A DNA stretch of 64,000 nt from Veillonella denticariosi JCM 15641 (lineage in GTDB: Bacteria; Bacillota; Negativicutes; Veillonellales; Veillonellaceae): NCBI RefSeq assembly GCF_002959855.1, contig NZ_PPDB01000001.1:124001-188000 (forward strand). Direction: 5' to 3'. Positions within the stretch are counted from its first letter, which is position 1; each line of letters opens with the position of its first letter. This document shows, one piece after another, positions 40,686-49,646 of the stretch. The notes below the pieces were generated by a model, which was not told the origin of the DNA, did no database searches, and worked only from the letters and a program-made list of their open reading frames with translations. The translations under genes were made by a program, and so were the position numbers.

Positions 40686-41957
40686 ATGCAGCCGTTTCGA
40701 TTTATACACTGTGGTGATCTGCATTTAGGCGCACCCTTTCAATATGCGACAGGTATGAGTCGTACCGTTGATCGCATGGTGAGTGAAGCGACGTATACCG
40801 CCTTTAACAATATTGTGGATACAGCGATTGATGAACAGGTTCACGCCGTCGTTATTGCCGGCGATATTTATAATAGCGAAGATCATAATCTGGAGGCGCA
40901 GGTGCGATTTGTGCGTGCCCTTTACAGATTGGCGGAGCATCGCATTCCCGTGTACATGGTGCAGGGAAATCATGATCCTGCTGAAAGTTGGCAGGCACAA
41001 CTGCAAATGCCGAATAATGTGCATGTGTTTTCCGATACGCAGGTACAACGCTTTCCGCTGCTCGTCAATAATATAGAAATCGGCGGTGTTTACGGTATCA
41101 GCTGCGGGCATGGTAATGAAGGCGATAATTTTGCTGCTCAGTATCGTGCGTTTGAACGGGATGAATTTTCTCTCGCCGTTATGCATGGTACGGTGGGATC
41201 CAGTAAAGGAGCGGAGAATCATAATGTAACCGGTCCGTGCAGCTTAGGTGATCTGGCGGAGGCTGCCATGGATTACTGGGCGCTCGGTCATATCCATAAA
41301 GCACAGGTGCTCAATGAAGAGCCGATGGTCGTGTATGCGGGCAATCCGCAGGGGCTGCATCGTAAAGAGGTGGGGCCGAAGGGCTGTTATCTGGTGTCCG
41401 TATCGCATAACGGTCATTGTGATTTGCGTTTCATCGATACCTGCGCCATTCGTTTTGAAGAGATCAGAATCGATATCGCAGGCATGCAGAATGAAGCTGA
41501 TTTCATGGAAATCCTGCGCCGTAAGAAAGATAATTTACGGAAACAGTATAAGAAACCGATTTTATTATCTATTGTGTTGACCGGTACGGGTCCGCTACAT
41601 CGTCTTTGCGCTCAGGAGTCGATACGCAAGTTGTGGCTTGAGGAGTCGCAAGGGGAAGAGCACGGAAAATCCATTTTCGTCATGCCGTACCGCATGATTC
41701 CGAGTACGCGGCCGGCCGTTAATTTAGCGCAGCGCCGTATGTTATCCGATGTGGTCGGTGATTACTTGCGCGCCTATGACGATATGGTATCTGCCGGCGG
41801 TGTCGGCGAGGCGCAGCGTATCATGGCAGAACGTCCTGAATTTAAACGGTTGGGACCTTATGCGGAACTCCTGACTGATGAATTGTTGCAGCGGGCTTTA
41901 AAACGCTGTGAATTGGAAGGTGTTACGGTGTTGATGGGGGCTAACGATGAACATTAA
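40686..41957 (+). CDS. SbcD/YhaO-like metallophosphoesterase DNA repair exonuclease
   Basis: 423 residues. Phosphoesterase motifs: H-C-G-D-L-H-L-G near the N-terminus, A-G-D-I-Y-N, G-N-H-D, and later W-A-L-G-H-I-H-K. This is the Mre11-like nuclease fold. It overlaps the following ATPase gene by 11 bases, as expected for a nuclease/ATPase (YhaO-YhaN or SbcD-SbcC) pair working on DNA ends. The C-terminal 90 residues are unlike the core and may bind the partner. Confidence 0.9.
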   Translation: MQPFRFIHCGDLHLGAPFQYATGMSRTVDRMVSEATYTAFNNIVDTAIDEQVHAVVIAGDIYNSEDHNLEAQVRFVRALYRLAEHRIPVYMVQGNHDPAESWQAQLQMPNNVHVFSDTQVQRFPLLVNNIEIGGVYGISCGHGNEGDNFAAQYRAFERDEFSLAVMHGTVGSSKGAENHNVTGPCSLGDLAEAAMDYWALGHIHKAQVLNEEPMVVYAGNPQGLHRKEVGPKGCYLVSVSHNGHCDLRFIDTCAIRFEEIRIDIAGMQNEADFMEILRRKKDNLRKQYKKPILLSIVLTGTGPLHRLCAQESIRKLWLEESQGEEHGKSIFVMPYRMIPSTRPAVNLAQRRMLSDVVGDYLRAYDDMVSAGGVGEAQRIMAERPEFKRLGPYAELLTDELLQRALKRCELEGVTVLMGANDEH

Positions 41958-44823
41958 ACGCATACGATTTGATGAATTTGGCCCGTATCGGGACTGGTCG
42001 CTTACGGCAGGCTCCAATGGGGTTCAGCTTTTATACGGTCCGAATGAAAGTGGTAAAACATCTCTTTTGGAGGGCATGCGCACACTGCTTTTCGGTGGTA
42101 CGCATAAAACGTACGGGCCCATGAATGGTTCTGTTGATATAGAACGGGACGGTGAAAGCTATTATATCGGCCGTAAGGGCAAAGAATTGAGCTTTTACAG
42201 CCCGGGAAATCCGGCCATTCATGAGGAGCCGTCCCAATATTGGTGGCATGGCATCGATAAGAATACATACAACCGCATATTCGCACTGACCCTTGATGAT
42301 CTGCAAGGCCTCGATGTATTGCGCGAGGTAGAGGTGCGTTCCCGATTCTTCGGTGCCGAGGGGGGCGAGAACTTAGGCTCTGCCGTAAAGAATGTGGAAA
42401 AAGGCGCCACCGATTTGCTGGTTGCGTCCTCAAACGGCAAGCGTCGCATCAATGTTCTGATGGATGAACTGAAAGAAAACCGTCAGAAATTAAGTCGGTT
42501 GTCTCAGCATGAAGCCCAATATGTAGCCTTGGAACGGGAGTTTCACAGCACGGAACAGACCGAGGCGGAACTGCAGAGTCAGTTGCAGGAGTGGAAGGAT
42601 TATCGGGACGGTATTGATGTGGTATTGCGGGCGTGGGATACATATAGACGCAGCGAAGAAGCGCGTATGCATATGCAGCAATATAACAGCGATTTGGCGC
42701 TCAGCCGGGATGAGTTCCTGAGCATTGATGAAGATATCAGACGGGCTCGGGAAAATATGAAGTTATGGCAGGAAAAGGAAGCGTCCTTGATGCCGGAGAA
42801 CTTCAGCCCGGACAGCCCTTTCGGTATTTACGGGCAAGATATTGAAAATCTTATCCATCAAGGGGCTAAATGGGAACAATTGCGCAGCGAATGTGAAGAA
42901 GGGGATACATACATCCGGAAGGTCAAGGAGCAGCTTGAATTTTCCCGTACCCTATATTCCACATGGCGCGATGATGAGCCTATGCCGGATACGGTCAACT
43001 GGGTTGAAGGCGAACGATTGACAAGCCGATTGCGTACGGCTAAAGACCAGCTGTTACACTGGCAGGACCGCAAGCCGTCTGAAGTCGGTGACGCATCAGC
43101 GCATCTGGAACATCAATCGACATCAGATGACGGTGATGAAAATGCTGTAAAGAGAGAAGCCTTGGAAGCTGAATTACAACGTATTCTGGCGGATATGGAT
43201 CTCGTAGATGAAAAGCTTGAAGAATATGATGGCGAATTACAGCAGACACAATTGCCGAAGTGGTTGCAACGCATCGGCGGCATCGGAGCCGTCGTGGGCG
43301 TTTTGCTTGTCCTGGTCGGCCTGGTGGCGTTGGAATCCGTCTTATATACCGTGGGCGGCTTTGTGCTGATTCTTTTATCGATGGGGCTGTTCTGGTATGC
43401 ATCGACGATGCGTCATAACGGAAGTACGGATACATCTAAGCTGAATTATCAGCTGGAGCTGTTATCATCCCGTAAATCCGATGTAGAGCATCAGCTGGAT
43501 GCGCTGGACCAGGTGGCAAGCTCCAGAGAGCAGGCCGGAGCCAGTTCTTCGGCTGCTGCGTCATTGGATAGATGGTCTCAGGAAGGCCTCACGTTACAAT
43601 CCATATATGACGAAGCTTATAATGCATGGCAAAACTGGTTACCGCAGGGGGCCGCTAAAAGTTTAAGTGAAGATGATTTCTTCGGACTCAAGCAGGAGTA
43701 CGATCAATATCAGGAGCAGCTGCGAACCATTGAAGGCTATGAAAAACGGCTGGAGGAACACAAGGAAGGATTGCGCCTTATTGAAGACCAGGCCATGACT
43801 TTGTGGTATAACCTCGGCGTAGAGGCCCCCGTGTCTCCGACGGAGTTGAAGCGCATATATAATCAGTATAAGAACTTTCAGCAAAATAAAATCCGTTGGG
43901 AGCAAAAGGAAGAGCAGCGCAAGAGTTTCCGTAACGAATATGATAACTGGCATCGCAAGGAAAAGGAACTGCTGTTGCGTCAGAAAGAGTTGCTGCATAA
44001 GGCGGGCGTGGACAGTTCCAATGAATACCGTCAGCATCTCATCGATGAGGATCAGTATAAACAGTGGCAGACTATTTATAAACAAAGTCAGGTACAGCTC
44101 GATTTGTTGGCGCCTGATGCGGAAAATAAAGATTTATTTTACCGTCGTCTGCATGAAGGTAATAAGGAAAACTGGCTTGATGAATTGGCTCACTCGGAAC
44201 GGGAAATGACGTCCATCGAGGAAAAATTGGCCAATCTCTATGAAAAGAGAGGACAAATTGTAGAATCCATGCGGGCGCTCGGCTCCGATCAGGAGCAACA
44301 TCAGGCGTTACAGGAACGCCAGGAGCTACAGAGTCAGTTGGAGGATGCCCTGGAAGACTGGGCTACGCAGGTTCTCATCAGTCATTGCATGGAACGGGCA
44401 CAGCAGTCGTATGAGCAGGAAAAACAGCCTCATATGCTGGAATTGGCATCGTCCTATGTGGAGCGTCTGACGGGCGGTAAATATACGATTGATATGATGG
44501 GAATCAACGACGGCATAGCACTGGTTAATACGAAGGGTGAACGATTGGAACTGAAATTCTGGTCCAGCGGCCTCGGAGATCAGGTGTATCTGGCGTTGCG
44601 ACTTGCGTTGGCAAAGGGTTTTTCCTATCAGGTGGAGGCGTTGCCGATTATTCTTGATGATATTCTGGTTCGCTTTGATGAATCACGTCAGAAAAAGGCT
44701 TTGGAATTACTGGCCGATATCGGTGCGGATCAACAGATTTGGCTCTTTACGTGTCAACGCAGCGTGTATGATATGGCGCAATCCGTTACGGGTATCGATT
44801 ATCACCAACTGCGCAAAGCGTAA
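41947..44823 (+). CDS. YhaN-like SMC-type AAA ATPase
   Basis: 958 residues. Walker A G-P-N-E-S-G-K-T-S is at 31-39. The C-terminus has the ABC-type signature W-S-S-G-L-G-D-Q and Walker B I-I-L-D-D. The middle is long coiled coil (about 170-420 and 500-800) interrupted by two hydrophobic helices near residues 440-490, a known feature of YhaN compared with SbcC. So the protein may be membrane-tethered. Together with the upstream nuclease it should process DNA ends. It has no zinc hook C-x2-C that I can see. Confidence 0.9.
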   Translation: MNIKRIRFDEFGPYRDWSLTAGSNGVQLLYGPNESGKTSLLEGMRTLLFGGTHKTYGPMNGSVDIERDGESYYIGRKGKELSFYSPGNPAIHEEPSQYWWHGIDKNTYNRIFALTLDDLQGLDVLREVEVRSRFFGAEGGENLGSAVKNVEKGATDLLVASSNGKRRINVLMDELKENRQKLSRLSQHEAQYVALEREFHSTEQTEAELQSQLQEWKDYRDGIDVVLRAWDTYRRSEEARMHMQQYNSDLALSRDEFLSIDEDIRRARENMKLWQEKEASLMPENFSPDSPFGIYGQDIENLIHQGAKWEQLRSECEEGDTYIRKVKEQLEFSRTLYSTWRDDEPMPDTVNWVEGERLTSRLRTAKDQLLHWQDRKPSEVGDASAHLEHQSTSDDGDENAVKREALEAELQRILADMDLVDEKLEEYDGELQQTQLPKWLQRIGGIGAVVGVLLVLVGLVALESVLYTVGGFVLILLSMGLFWYASTMRHNGSTDTSKLNYQLELLSSRKSDVEHQLDALDQVASSREQAGASSSAAASLDRWSQEGLTLQSIYDEAYNAWQNWLPQGAAKSLSEDDFFGLKQEYDQYQEQLRTIEGYEKRLEEHKEGLRLIEDQAMTLWYNLGVEAPVSPTELKRIYNQYKNFQQNKIRWEQKEEQRKSFRNEYDNWHRKEKELLLRQKELLHKAGVDSSNEYRQHLIDEDQYKQWQTIYKQSQVQLDLLAPDAENKDLFYRRLHEGNKENWLDELAHSEREMTSIEEKLANLYEKRGQIVESMRALGSDQEQHQALQERQELQSQLEDALEDWATQVLISHCMERAQQSYEQEKQPHMLELASSYVERLTGGKYTIDMMGINDGIALVNTKGERLELKFWSSGLGDQVYLALRLALAKGFSYQVEALPIILDDILVRFDESRQKKALELLADIGADQQIWLFTCQRSVYDMAQSVTGIDYHQLRKA

Positions 44824-44987
44824 GTATCTGATTTAGTGTAATATATTGAGCAGTAATTATAAATTAATTTGTAAGGGAACTTTCACAAAATTGAAAGTTA
44901 TATCGGAGTGTAACCGAAGTAATAGTTTTGGATGGATGCCTGTGCTAGTATATAGACAATACAGCGAAACAGAAGGGGGATGAATAC

Positions 44988-46031
44988 TTGAATACAACAT
45001 ACTTGGATATGATTCAGGGTAAAAATCCGGGGGTAACACCTGTGTGGTATATGCGGCAGGCAGGCCGTAGTCAAGCGGAATATCGCAAGATAAAAGAGAA
45101 ATATACATTGTTTGAAATCACAAAGGAGCCGGAGTTATGCGCTCGTGTTACGGAACTACCCGTGCGTGAATACGGCGTTGATGCGGCAATCCTTTATAAA
45201 GACATCATGAGTCCCATGGTGGGCATGAATATTCATGTGGATATCAAGCCCGGGGTGGGGCCCGTATTCTCTACGCCGATTCAATCGATGGCGGATGTGG
45301 AACGCCTCGCTCCGTTCGATCCGGCGAAGGTGGACTATATTGCGAAAACCATCAGGTTGCTCACAACGGGCATGCTTGATGTGCCGCTCATCGGCTTCTG
45401 CGGGGCTCCGTTCACAATTGCGTCATATCTCATAGAGGGCGGACCGACGAAGAATTATAATAAAACGCGGGGCATGCTCATCGGTGCCCCTCAGGTGTGG
45501 GATGCGCTCATGACAAAGCTGGCAGATATGTCTATTGTGTATCTGTCTATGCAGGCCGATGCGGGCGCCGATGCATTGCAGATTTTCGACTCCTGGGTCG
45601 GTGCCGTCAATGCGGAGCAGTATAAACAGGGTATTTATCCGCATGTGGAACGTATTATCAAGGCTGTGAAAGCAAAGTATCCCAGCTTACCGATTGCCAT
45701 GAACGGCGTCGGAACGGATCATCTCGTATCGATCTGGTCTCATTTGCCGCTGGATGTCATCGCTTTTGACTGGCGCAGCTGTATCAATATGGCTTATGAG
45801 CGGGGCGTAACACAAACGATTCAGGGAAATCTGGATCCTGCGTATCTATATGCCGATGAAAAGACATTGGCTCGTGAAGTGGATCGTATTTTGCTGGACG
45901 GTATCCGATACGGTCGCCATATCTTTAATTTAGGACATGGTGTATTCCCTGAAGCGGACCCGAAAAAACTGCATTGGCTAACGGACTATGTGCATGAACG
46001 CAGCCGGGAATTGTGGGCGCAAGAGGGATGA
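44988..46031 (+). CDS. hemE: uroporphyrinogen decarboxylase
   Basis: 347 residues with a TTG start behind AGAAGGGGG. The N-terminal W-Y-M-R-Q-A-G-R-S box and the later G-F-C-G-A-P-F-T and H-G-V motifs are diagnostic. It decarboxylates uroporphyrinogen III to coproporphyrinogen III. It is first of a four-gene heme operon with 4-base overlap to hemH, and lies upstream of the nitrate reductase region that needs heme. Confidence 0.96.
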   Translation: MNTTYLDMIQGKNPGVTPVWYMRQAGRSQAEYRKIKEKYTLFEITKEPELCARVTELPVREYGVDAAILYKDIMSPMVGMNIHVDIKPGVGPVFSTPIQSMADVERLAPFDPAKVDYIAKTIRLLTTGMLDVPLIGFCGAPFTIASYLIEGGPTKNYNKTRGMLIGAPQVWDALMTKLADMSIVYLSMQADAGADALQIFDSWVGAVNAEQYKQGIYPHVERIIKAVKAKYPSLPIAMNGVGTDHLVSIWSHLPLDVIAFDWRSCINMAYERGVTQTIQGNLDPAYLYADEKTLAREVDRILLDGIRYGRHIFNLGHGVFPEADPKKLHWLTDYVHERSRELWAQEG

Positions 46032-46954
46032 CGGATATTGTGAAAGATGCAAAACAAGTGGGAGTGTTATTTTTGTCGTATGGCAGCCCGTCTGATAGGA
46101 GGGATTTGATTCCGTATATGACGAACATTCGACGGGGGTGCACTCCGACAGACTGTGAAGTACAGAATTTGGTAAATCGTTATGAGGTTATAGGGCAGTG
46201 GACAGATCAGTCGCTGTCGACGATGGCGAAACGGCAATGTCATGTATTACAGGATTTGTTGCCGTCAGTACCGACAGCAATCGGTTATCTTCACATGCAG
46301 CCCTCTATCGGTGATGCTGTTGCGGATTTGGTAAAATGCGGTGTCAGTCATATCGTAGCTATTGTGACGGCGCCGTTTTATTCGGCTCTCGGAACGGGTG
46401 CTTATGAGCAACGGGTCGATGCGGCGGTATCGGAATATCCTCACGTAACGAGTGAATTTATTCGGCACTGGTGGGACCAGCCGGCATTCATTGATTATTG
46501 GATGACAGCTATTCAGGGATATTTACAATCCCATAAATTTGATAAAGCTGAGACGACAGTTGTTTTCAGTGCTCATAGCGTACCGGTGGTGGATGCTGTG
46601 AGTGCCGATGGTTATGCGGACAGCCTTCGTGCTGGTGCAGAACGGATTGCCCAGCGGCTGGGACTTCCTCACCAGTCTCTGGCGTGGCAGAGTGCGGGTT
46701 CACACGGACAATGGCTGGGACCGACGGTGCAGGATGCCATTGAAGAGGCCGTACAGAACGGTTTTAGACATATCGTGTTCGTACCGTTCGGCTTTGTGAG
46801 CAATCATGTGGAAGTGTTGTATGATAATGATATAGAGTGCAGAGGCTTTGTCGAGGCCGGCGGCGCCCGATATGGACGCGTTCCGATGCCCGATGATGAT
46901 GTGCGCTTTATACGAGCTATGGCTGATGCTATAACAGAAAGGATTCGTTTGTGA
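46028..46954 (+). CDS. hemH: ferrochelatase (coproporphyrin ferrochelatase, CpfC-type by context)
   Basis: 308 residues from ATG 46028, overlapping the hemE stop (ATGA). Visible landmarks are L-F-L-S-Y-G-S-P near the start, V-F-S-A-H-S-V-P with the catalytic His, and a late Asp/Glu cluster. It inserts Fe(II) into the porphyrin. Because hemQ is in the same operon, the substrate is probably coproporphyrin III, as in other Firmicutes. It overlaps hemY by GTGA. Confidence 0.92.
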   Translation: MTDIVKDAKQVGVLFLSYGSPSDRRDLIPYMTNIRRGCTPTDCEVQNLVNRYEVIGQWTDQSLSTMAKRQCHVLQDLLPSVPTAIGYLHMQPSIGDAVADLVKCGVSHIVAIVTAPFYSALGTGAYEQRVDAAVSEYPHVTSEFIRHWWDQPAFIDYWMTAIQGYLQSHKFDKAETTVVFSAHSVPVVDAVSADGYADSLRAGAERIAQRLGLPHQSLAWQSAGSHGQWLGPTVQDAIEEAVQNGFRHIVFVPFGFVSNHVEVLYDNDIECRGFVEAGGARYGRVPMPDDDVRFIRAMADAITERIRL

Positions 46955-48576
46955 AAGTAATAATCATCGGCGGTGGACTTACGGGGTTGACAGCGGCTTA
47001 CTATTTAGGTCATGCTAAGCCGGAATGGAATATAGAACTGTATGAACAGGCGTCGCGATTTGGCGGCAAAATTCAAACTGAGCACGTAGATGATTTTGTA
47101 GTCGAACTGGGACCCGATTCCTATTTGGGGCGCAAGACGGAAATGACGGACCTCGTGTATGATTTGGGATTGGGGGATACCTTGGTGTCCAATGAAACGG
47201 GGCAGGCTTATGTCTATGATGAGGGCCGCATTCATCCTATTCCGGGCGGATCTATCATGGGGATTCCTACGGAAATTATGCCCTTTGTGAAAGCCGGTCT
47301 TATTTCGTGGCCCGGGAAATTGAGGGCCGGATTGGATTATTTCAAAAAGCCTTATCCGCTTGATGTAAATGGCGATGTGTCTATCGGTCATTTCTTCAAG
47401 TATCACTTGGGACAGGAGATGATGGATAAGCTTATCGAGCCTTTATTGGCGGGCATTTACGGTGGAGATATCTACAAGATAAGCCTTCTGTCTACGTTCC
47501 CTCACTTTATTCAGGTGGAACAAAAATACGGAAACATGGTCAAAGGAATGATGGCTGCAAAGATGAGTCACTCCAAGGCGGGCGTTACGAAGGCTGTTAA
47601 GGGGGCCGTTGCGGAAGGCGATGTGCCTCGCGCCGGCAAGAGTGCCATGACGGACAGTCAATACGCGAAGTATCAGTCCGCTAAGACGTCGGCGCATCAG
47701 TCGGCGATAGAGGCCCGTAAAGGCACCGCCGTTCAATCGGGTATGTTCCGTCAGTTGACGGGCGGTCTTGAAAGCGTTATTACCGCCATTGTTGAGGCTA
47801 TGCCCGGCAATGTGAAATTACATAATAATACGTTTGTTGATGATATTCAACGGAATAGCGACAGATATGAGCTACATGTAATGGAACGAAGTGGCTGTGA
47901 GTGTTTACATACGGATATAGGTTCATCCTCATTCTTATCCCCTTCTGAAATTCTGGGGGATGGAGCGCAGGGCGTTAATCGGAGTCGAAATGTTGCTGCG
48001 GATGCGTTGATTATTTGTACACCGCCCGCTGCTTACAAACAATGGTTCGGGGATGATTCCGGATTTGACTATCTGCGCTCCATGGAGCAGTCCAGCTGTG
48101 CCATTGCCATCATGGCTTTTGATAAAGCCACATTTGACGGTGAATTGAAAGGTTCGGGACTCCTAATTACCCGAAAAACAGATACACCGCTTACGGCATG
48201 TACTATTTTGAATCAGAAGTGGCCGCAGACGACGCCGGATGATAAAATCGTGCTGCGCGTCTTTATCGGAAAGCCCGGCAATGATATGGTGGAACGATTA
48301 AGCGATAATGAGCTTTCAGAATTGGCCGTTACGGAAATCCGACGCATTATGAGTTTTTCAGCTACACCTGAATGGGTAAAAATCAATCGTCTTATTCATT
48401 GCATGCCTCAATATAATGTGGGGCACCGTGCTGGTATTACAGCCGTTCGAGCACATGTGGCTCGGAATTATCCGAATTTATATCTCATCGGCACACCATT
48501 TGACGGTATCGGTATCCCGGATGGCGTGAAACAGGCGAAGGAACTCGTACAGCGTATCAGTGAAGAAATAGTCTGA
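46951..48576 (+). CDS. hemY: coproporphyrinogen/protoporphyrinogen oxidase (HemY/CgoX)
   Basis: 541 residues with a GTG start. The FAD-binding motif G-G-G-L-T-G-L-T-A-A-Y is at the N-terminus and the flavin amine-oxidase G-T-P-F-D-G-I-G-I-P-D-G near the end. It oxidises coproporphyrinogen III (in the coproporphyrin-dependent route) using oxygen or another acceptor. It is about 70 residues longer than usual: a polar Ala/Lys/Ser-rich insertion occupies about residues 205-262 and another about 310-345. The insertions are in frame and free of stops. Confidence 0.92.
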   Translation: MKVIIIGGGLTGLTAAYYLGHAKPEWNIELYEQASRFGGKIQTEHVDDFVVELGPDSYLGRKTEMTDLVYDLGLGDTLVSNETGQAYVYDEGRIHPIPGGSIMGIPTEIMPFVKAGLISWPGKLRAGLDYFKKPYPLDVNGDVSIGHFFKYHLGQEMMDKLIEPLLAGIYGGDIYKISLLSTFPHFIQVEQKYGNMVKGMMAAKMSHSKAGVTKAVKGAVAEGDVPRAGKSAMTDSQYAKYQSAKTSAHQSAIEARKGTAVQSGMFRQLTGGLESVITAIVEAMPGNVKLHNNTFVDDIQRNSDRYELHVMERSGCECLHTDIGSSSFLSPSEILGDGAQGVNRSRNVAADALIICTPPAAYKQWFGDDSGFDYLRSMEQSSCAIAIMAFDKATFDGELKGSGLLITRKTDTPLTACTILNQKWPQTTPDDKIVLRVFIGKPGNDMVERLSDNELSELAVTEIRRIMSFSATPEWVKINRLIHCMPQYNVGHRAGITAVRAHVARNYPNLYLIGTPFDGIGIPDGVKQAKELVQRISEEIV

Positions 48577-48621
48577 TATTTATATTTAGTTTGAATTATG
48601 TATTCGATAGGAGTGATTATA

Positions 48622-49353
48622 ATGGGTAAAGCAATCCCTACGGTAGAAGGTTGGCATAGTCAACATATGGTATTCACCATGGATTTCAGTGCGTGGAACT
48701 GCTTCACGGCAGATGAAAAAGCGGCGGCTCGCAACGAGTTAAAAGCATTTTTATCGGGCCTTGAAGAAAAACATCAGGCGAAGGAAGGCAGTTATGCGTT
48801 CTATGATGTAAACGGTGCTAAAGGTGATCTGATTTTATGGGTGTTGGGACCGTCTCTGGAGTATTTGGCACAGGTGGAACGCGCATTCCGTCGTCTTGCC
48901 ATTGCGAGCGTATTGGTACAGACGTATTCGTACACCTCCGTGACTGAAGTGAGCACTTACGTTAAGGATAAACTCGATACGGAAGAGGTTAATCAGAAAC
49001 TATATCCTCATGTGCCGCGTGATAAATATATCTGCTTTTACAATATGAGCAAAAAACGCGAAGGTGCCGATAACTGGTTCATGTTGCCGCCTCGTGATCG
49101 CGGTGCTTTGATGAAAGCTCATGGCGAACTCGGGAAAACATATTTAGATGTATTGTCCGAATTCACCACCGGCGGCTGTGGTCTTGATGACTGGGAATGG
49201 GGCATCACCATCTTCAGCAATGACGATGTGAAATTCAAAAAAATCGTGTACGATATGCGCTTTGAAGAAGCGAGTGCACGATATGGCATCTTCAGCGATT
49301 TCTACGTTGGAACTATTATTGACGACGCGCTATTTGAAGAAATATTCCAATAA
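48622..49353 (+). CDS. hemQ: coproheme decarboxylase (HemQ/ChdC)
   Basis: 243 residues from ATG 48622, chosen for the AGGAGTG site. Chlorite-dismutase family features are present: Y-P-H-V-P-R-D-K-Y-I-C-F-Y-N-M-S-K-K-R, N-W-F-M-L-P and a late F-Y-V-G. It removes two carboxyls from coproheme to give heme b, the final step of the coproporphyrin-dependent pathway. Together hemE-hemH-hemY-hemQ cover uroporphyrinogen III to heme. Confidence 0.94.
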   Translation: MGKAIPTVEGWHSQHMVFTMDFSAWNCFTADEKAAARNELKAFLSGLEEKHQAKEGSYAFYDVNGAKGDLILWVLGPSLEYLAQVERAFRRLAIASVLVQTYSYTSVTEVSTYVKDKLDTEEVNQKLYPHVPRDKYICFYNMSKKREGADNWFMLPPRDRGALMKAHGELGKTYLDVLSEFTTGGCGLDDWEWGITIFSNDDVKFKKIVYDMRFEEASARYGIFSDFYVGTIIDDALFEEIFQ

Positions 49354-49410
49354 TATACGGTAGATAAAGTATTCCCTATTATTGACGATGTATTGTCGAA
49401 GAAATCTTTG

Positions 49411-49451
49411 GATAATGAAAAAGGACTGCAACGCAGTCCTTTTTCATTATC
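49411..49451. terminator. long perfect palindrome, terminator of the heme operon
   Basis: GATAATGAAAAAGGACTGC - AAC - GCAGTCCTTTTTCATTATC, 19 bases perfectly paired with an A-rich 5' and T-rich 3' side. It works in either direction and could also stop narK transcripts. Confidence 0.88.
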
Positions 49452-49483
49452 TTCCTTCATCTCGCTGAAGGATATATTTTTAT

Positions 49484-49573
49484 AAAAGAGAACCTCGCAA
49501 CGATCCGACTTGCGAGGTCAAAGCCTTTGGCCGTAGACCTAATAAGCTTGGAGGAGTGTTGCGGGGTCCTTTT
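49484..49573 (+). repeat. hairpin repeat unit, divergent copy 3
   Basis: Arms AAAAGAGAACCTCGCAAC and GTTGCGGGGTCCTTTT pair with G-U allowance around a loop reading GACTTGCGAGGTC, GCCTTTGGCCG and GCTTGGAGGAG. The loop start GACTTG and the AGAGAACC / GGGGTCCT arm parts match the unit at 9713-9787. Confidence 0.6.
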
Positions 49574-49646
49574 ATCATTTAATTTATCGATGTGAATTAT
49601 ATTTTACAGTACGGTATTAGTGTGTATAAATTTTTTGTTTAAAAAA

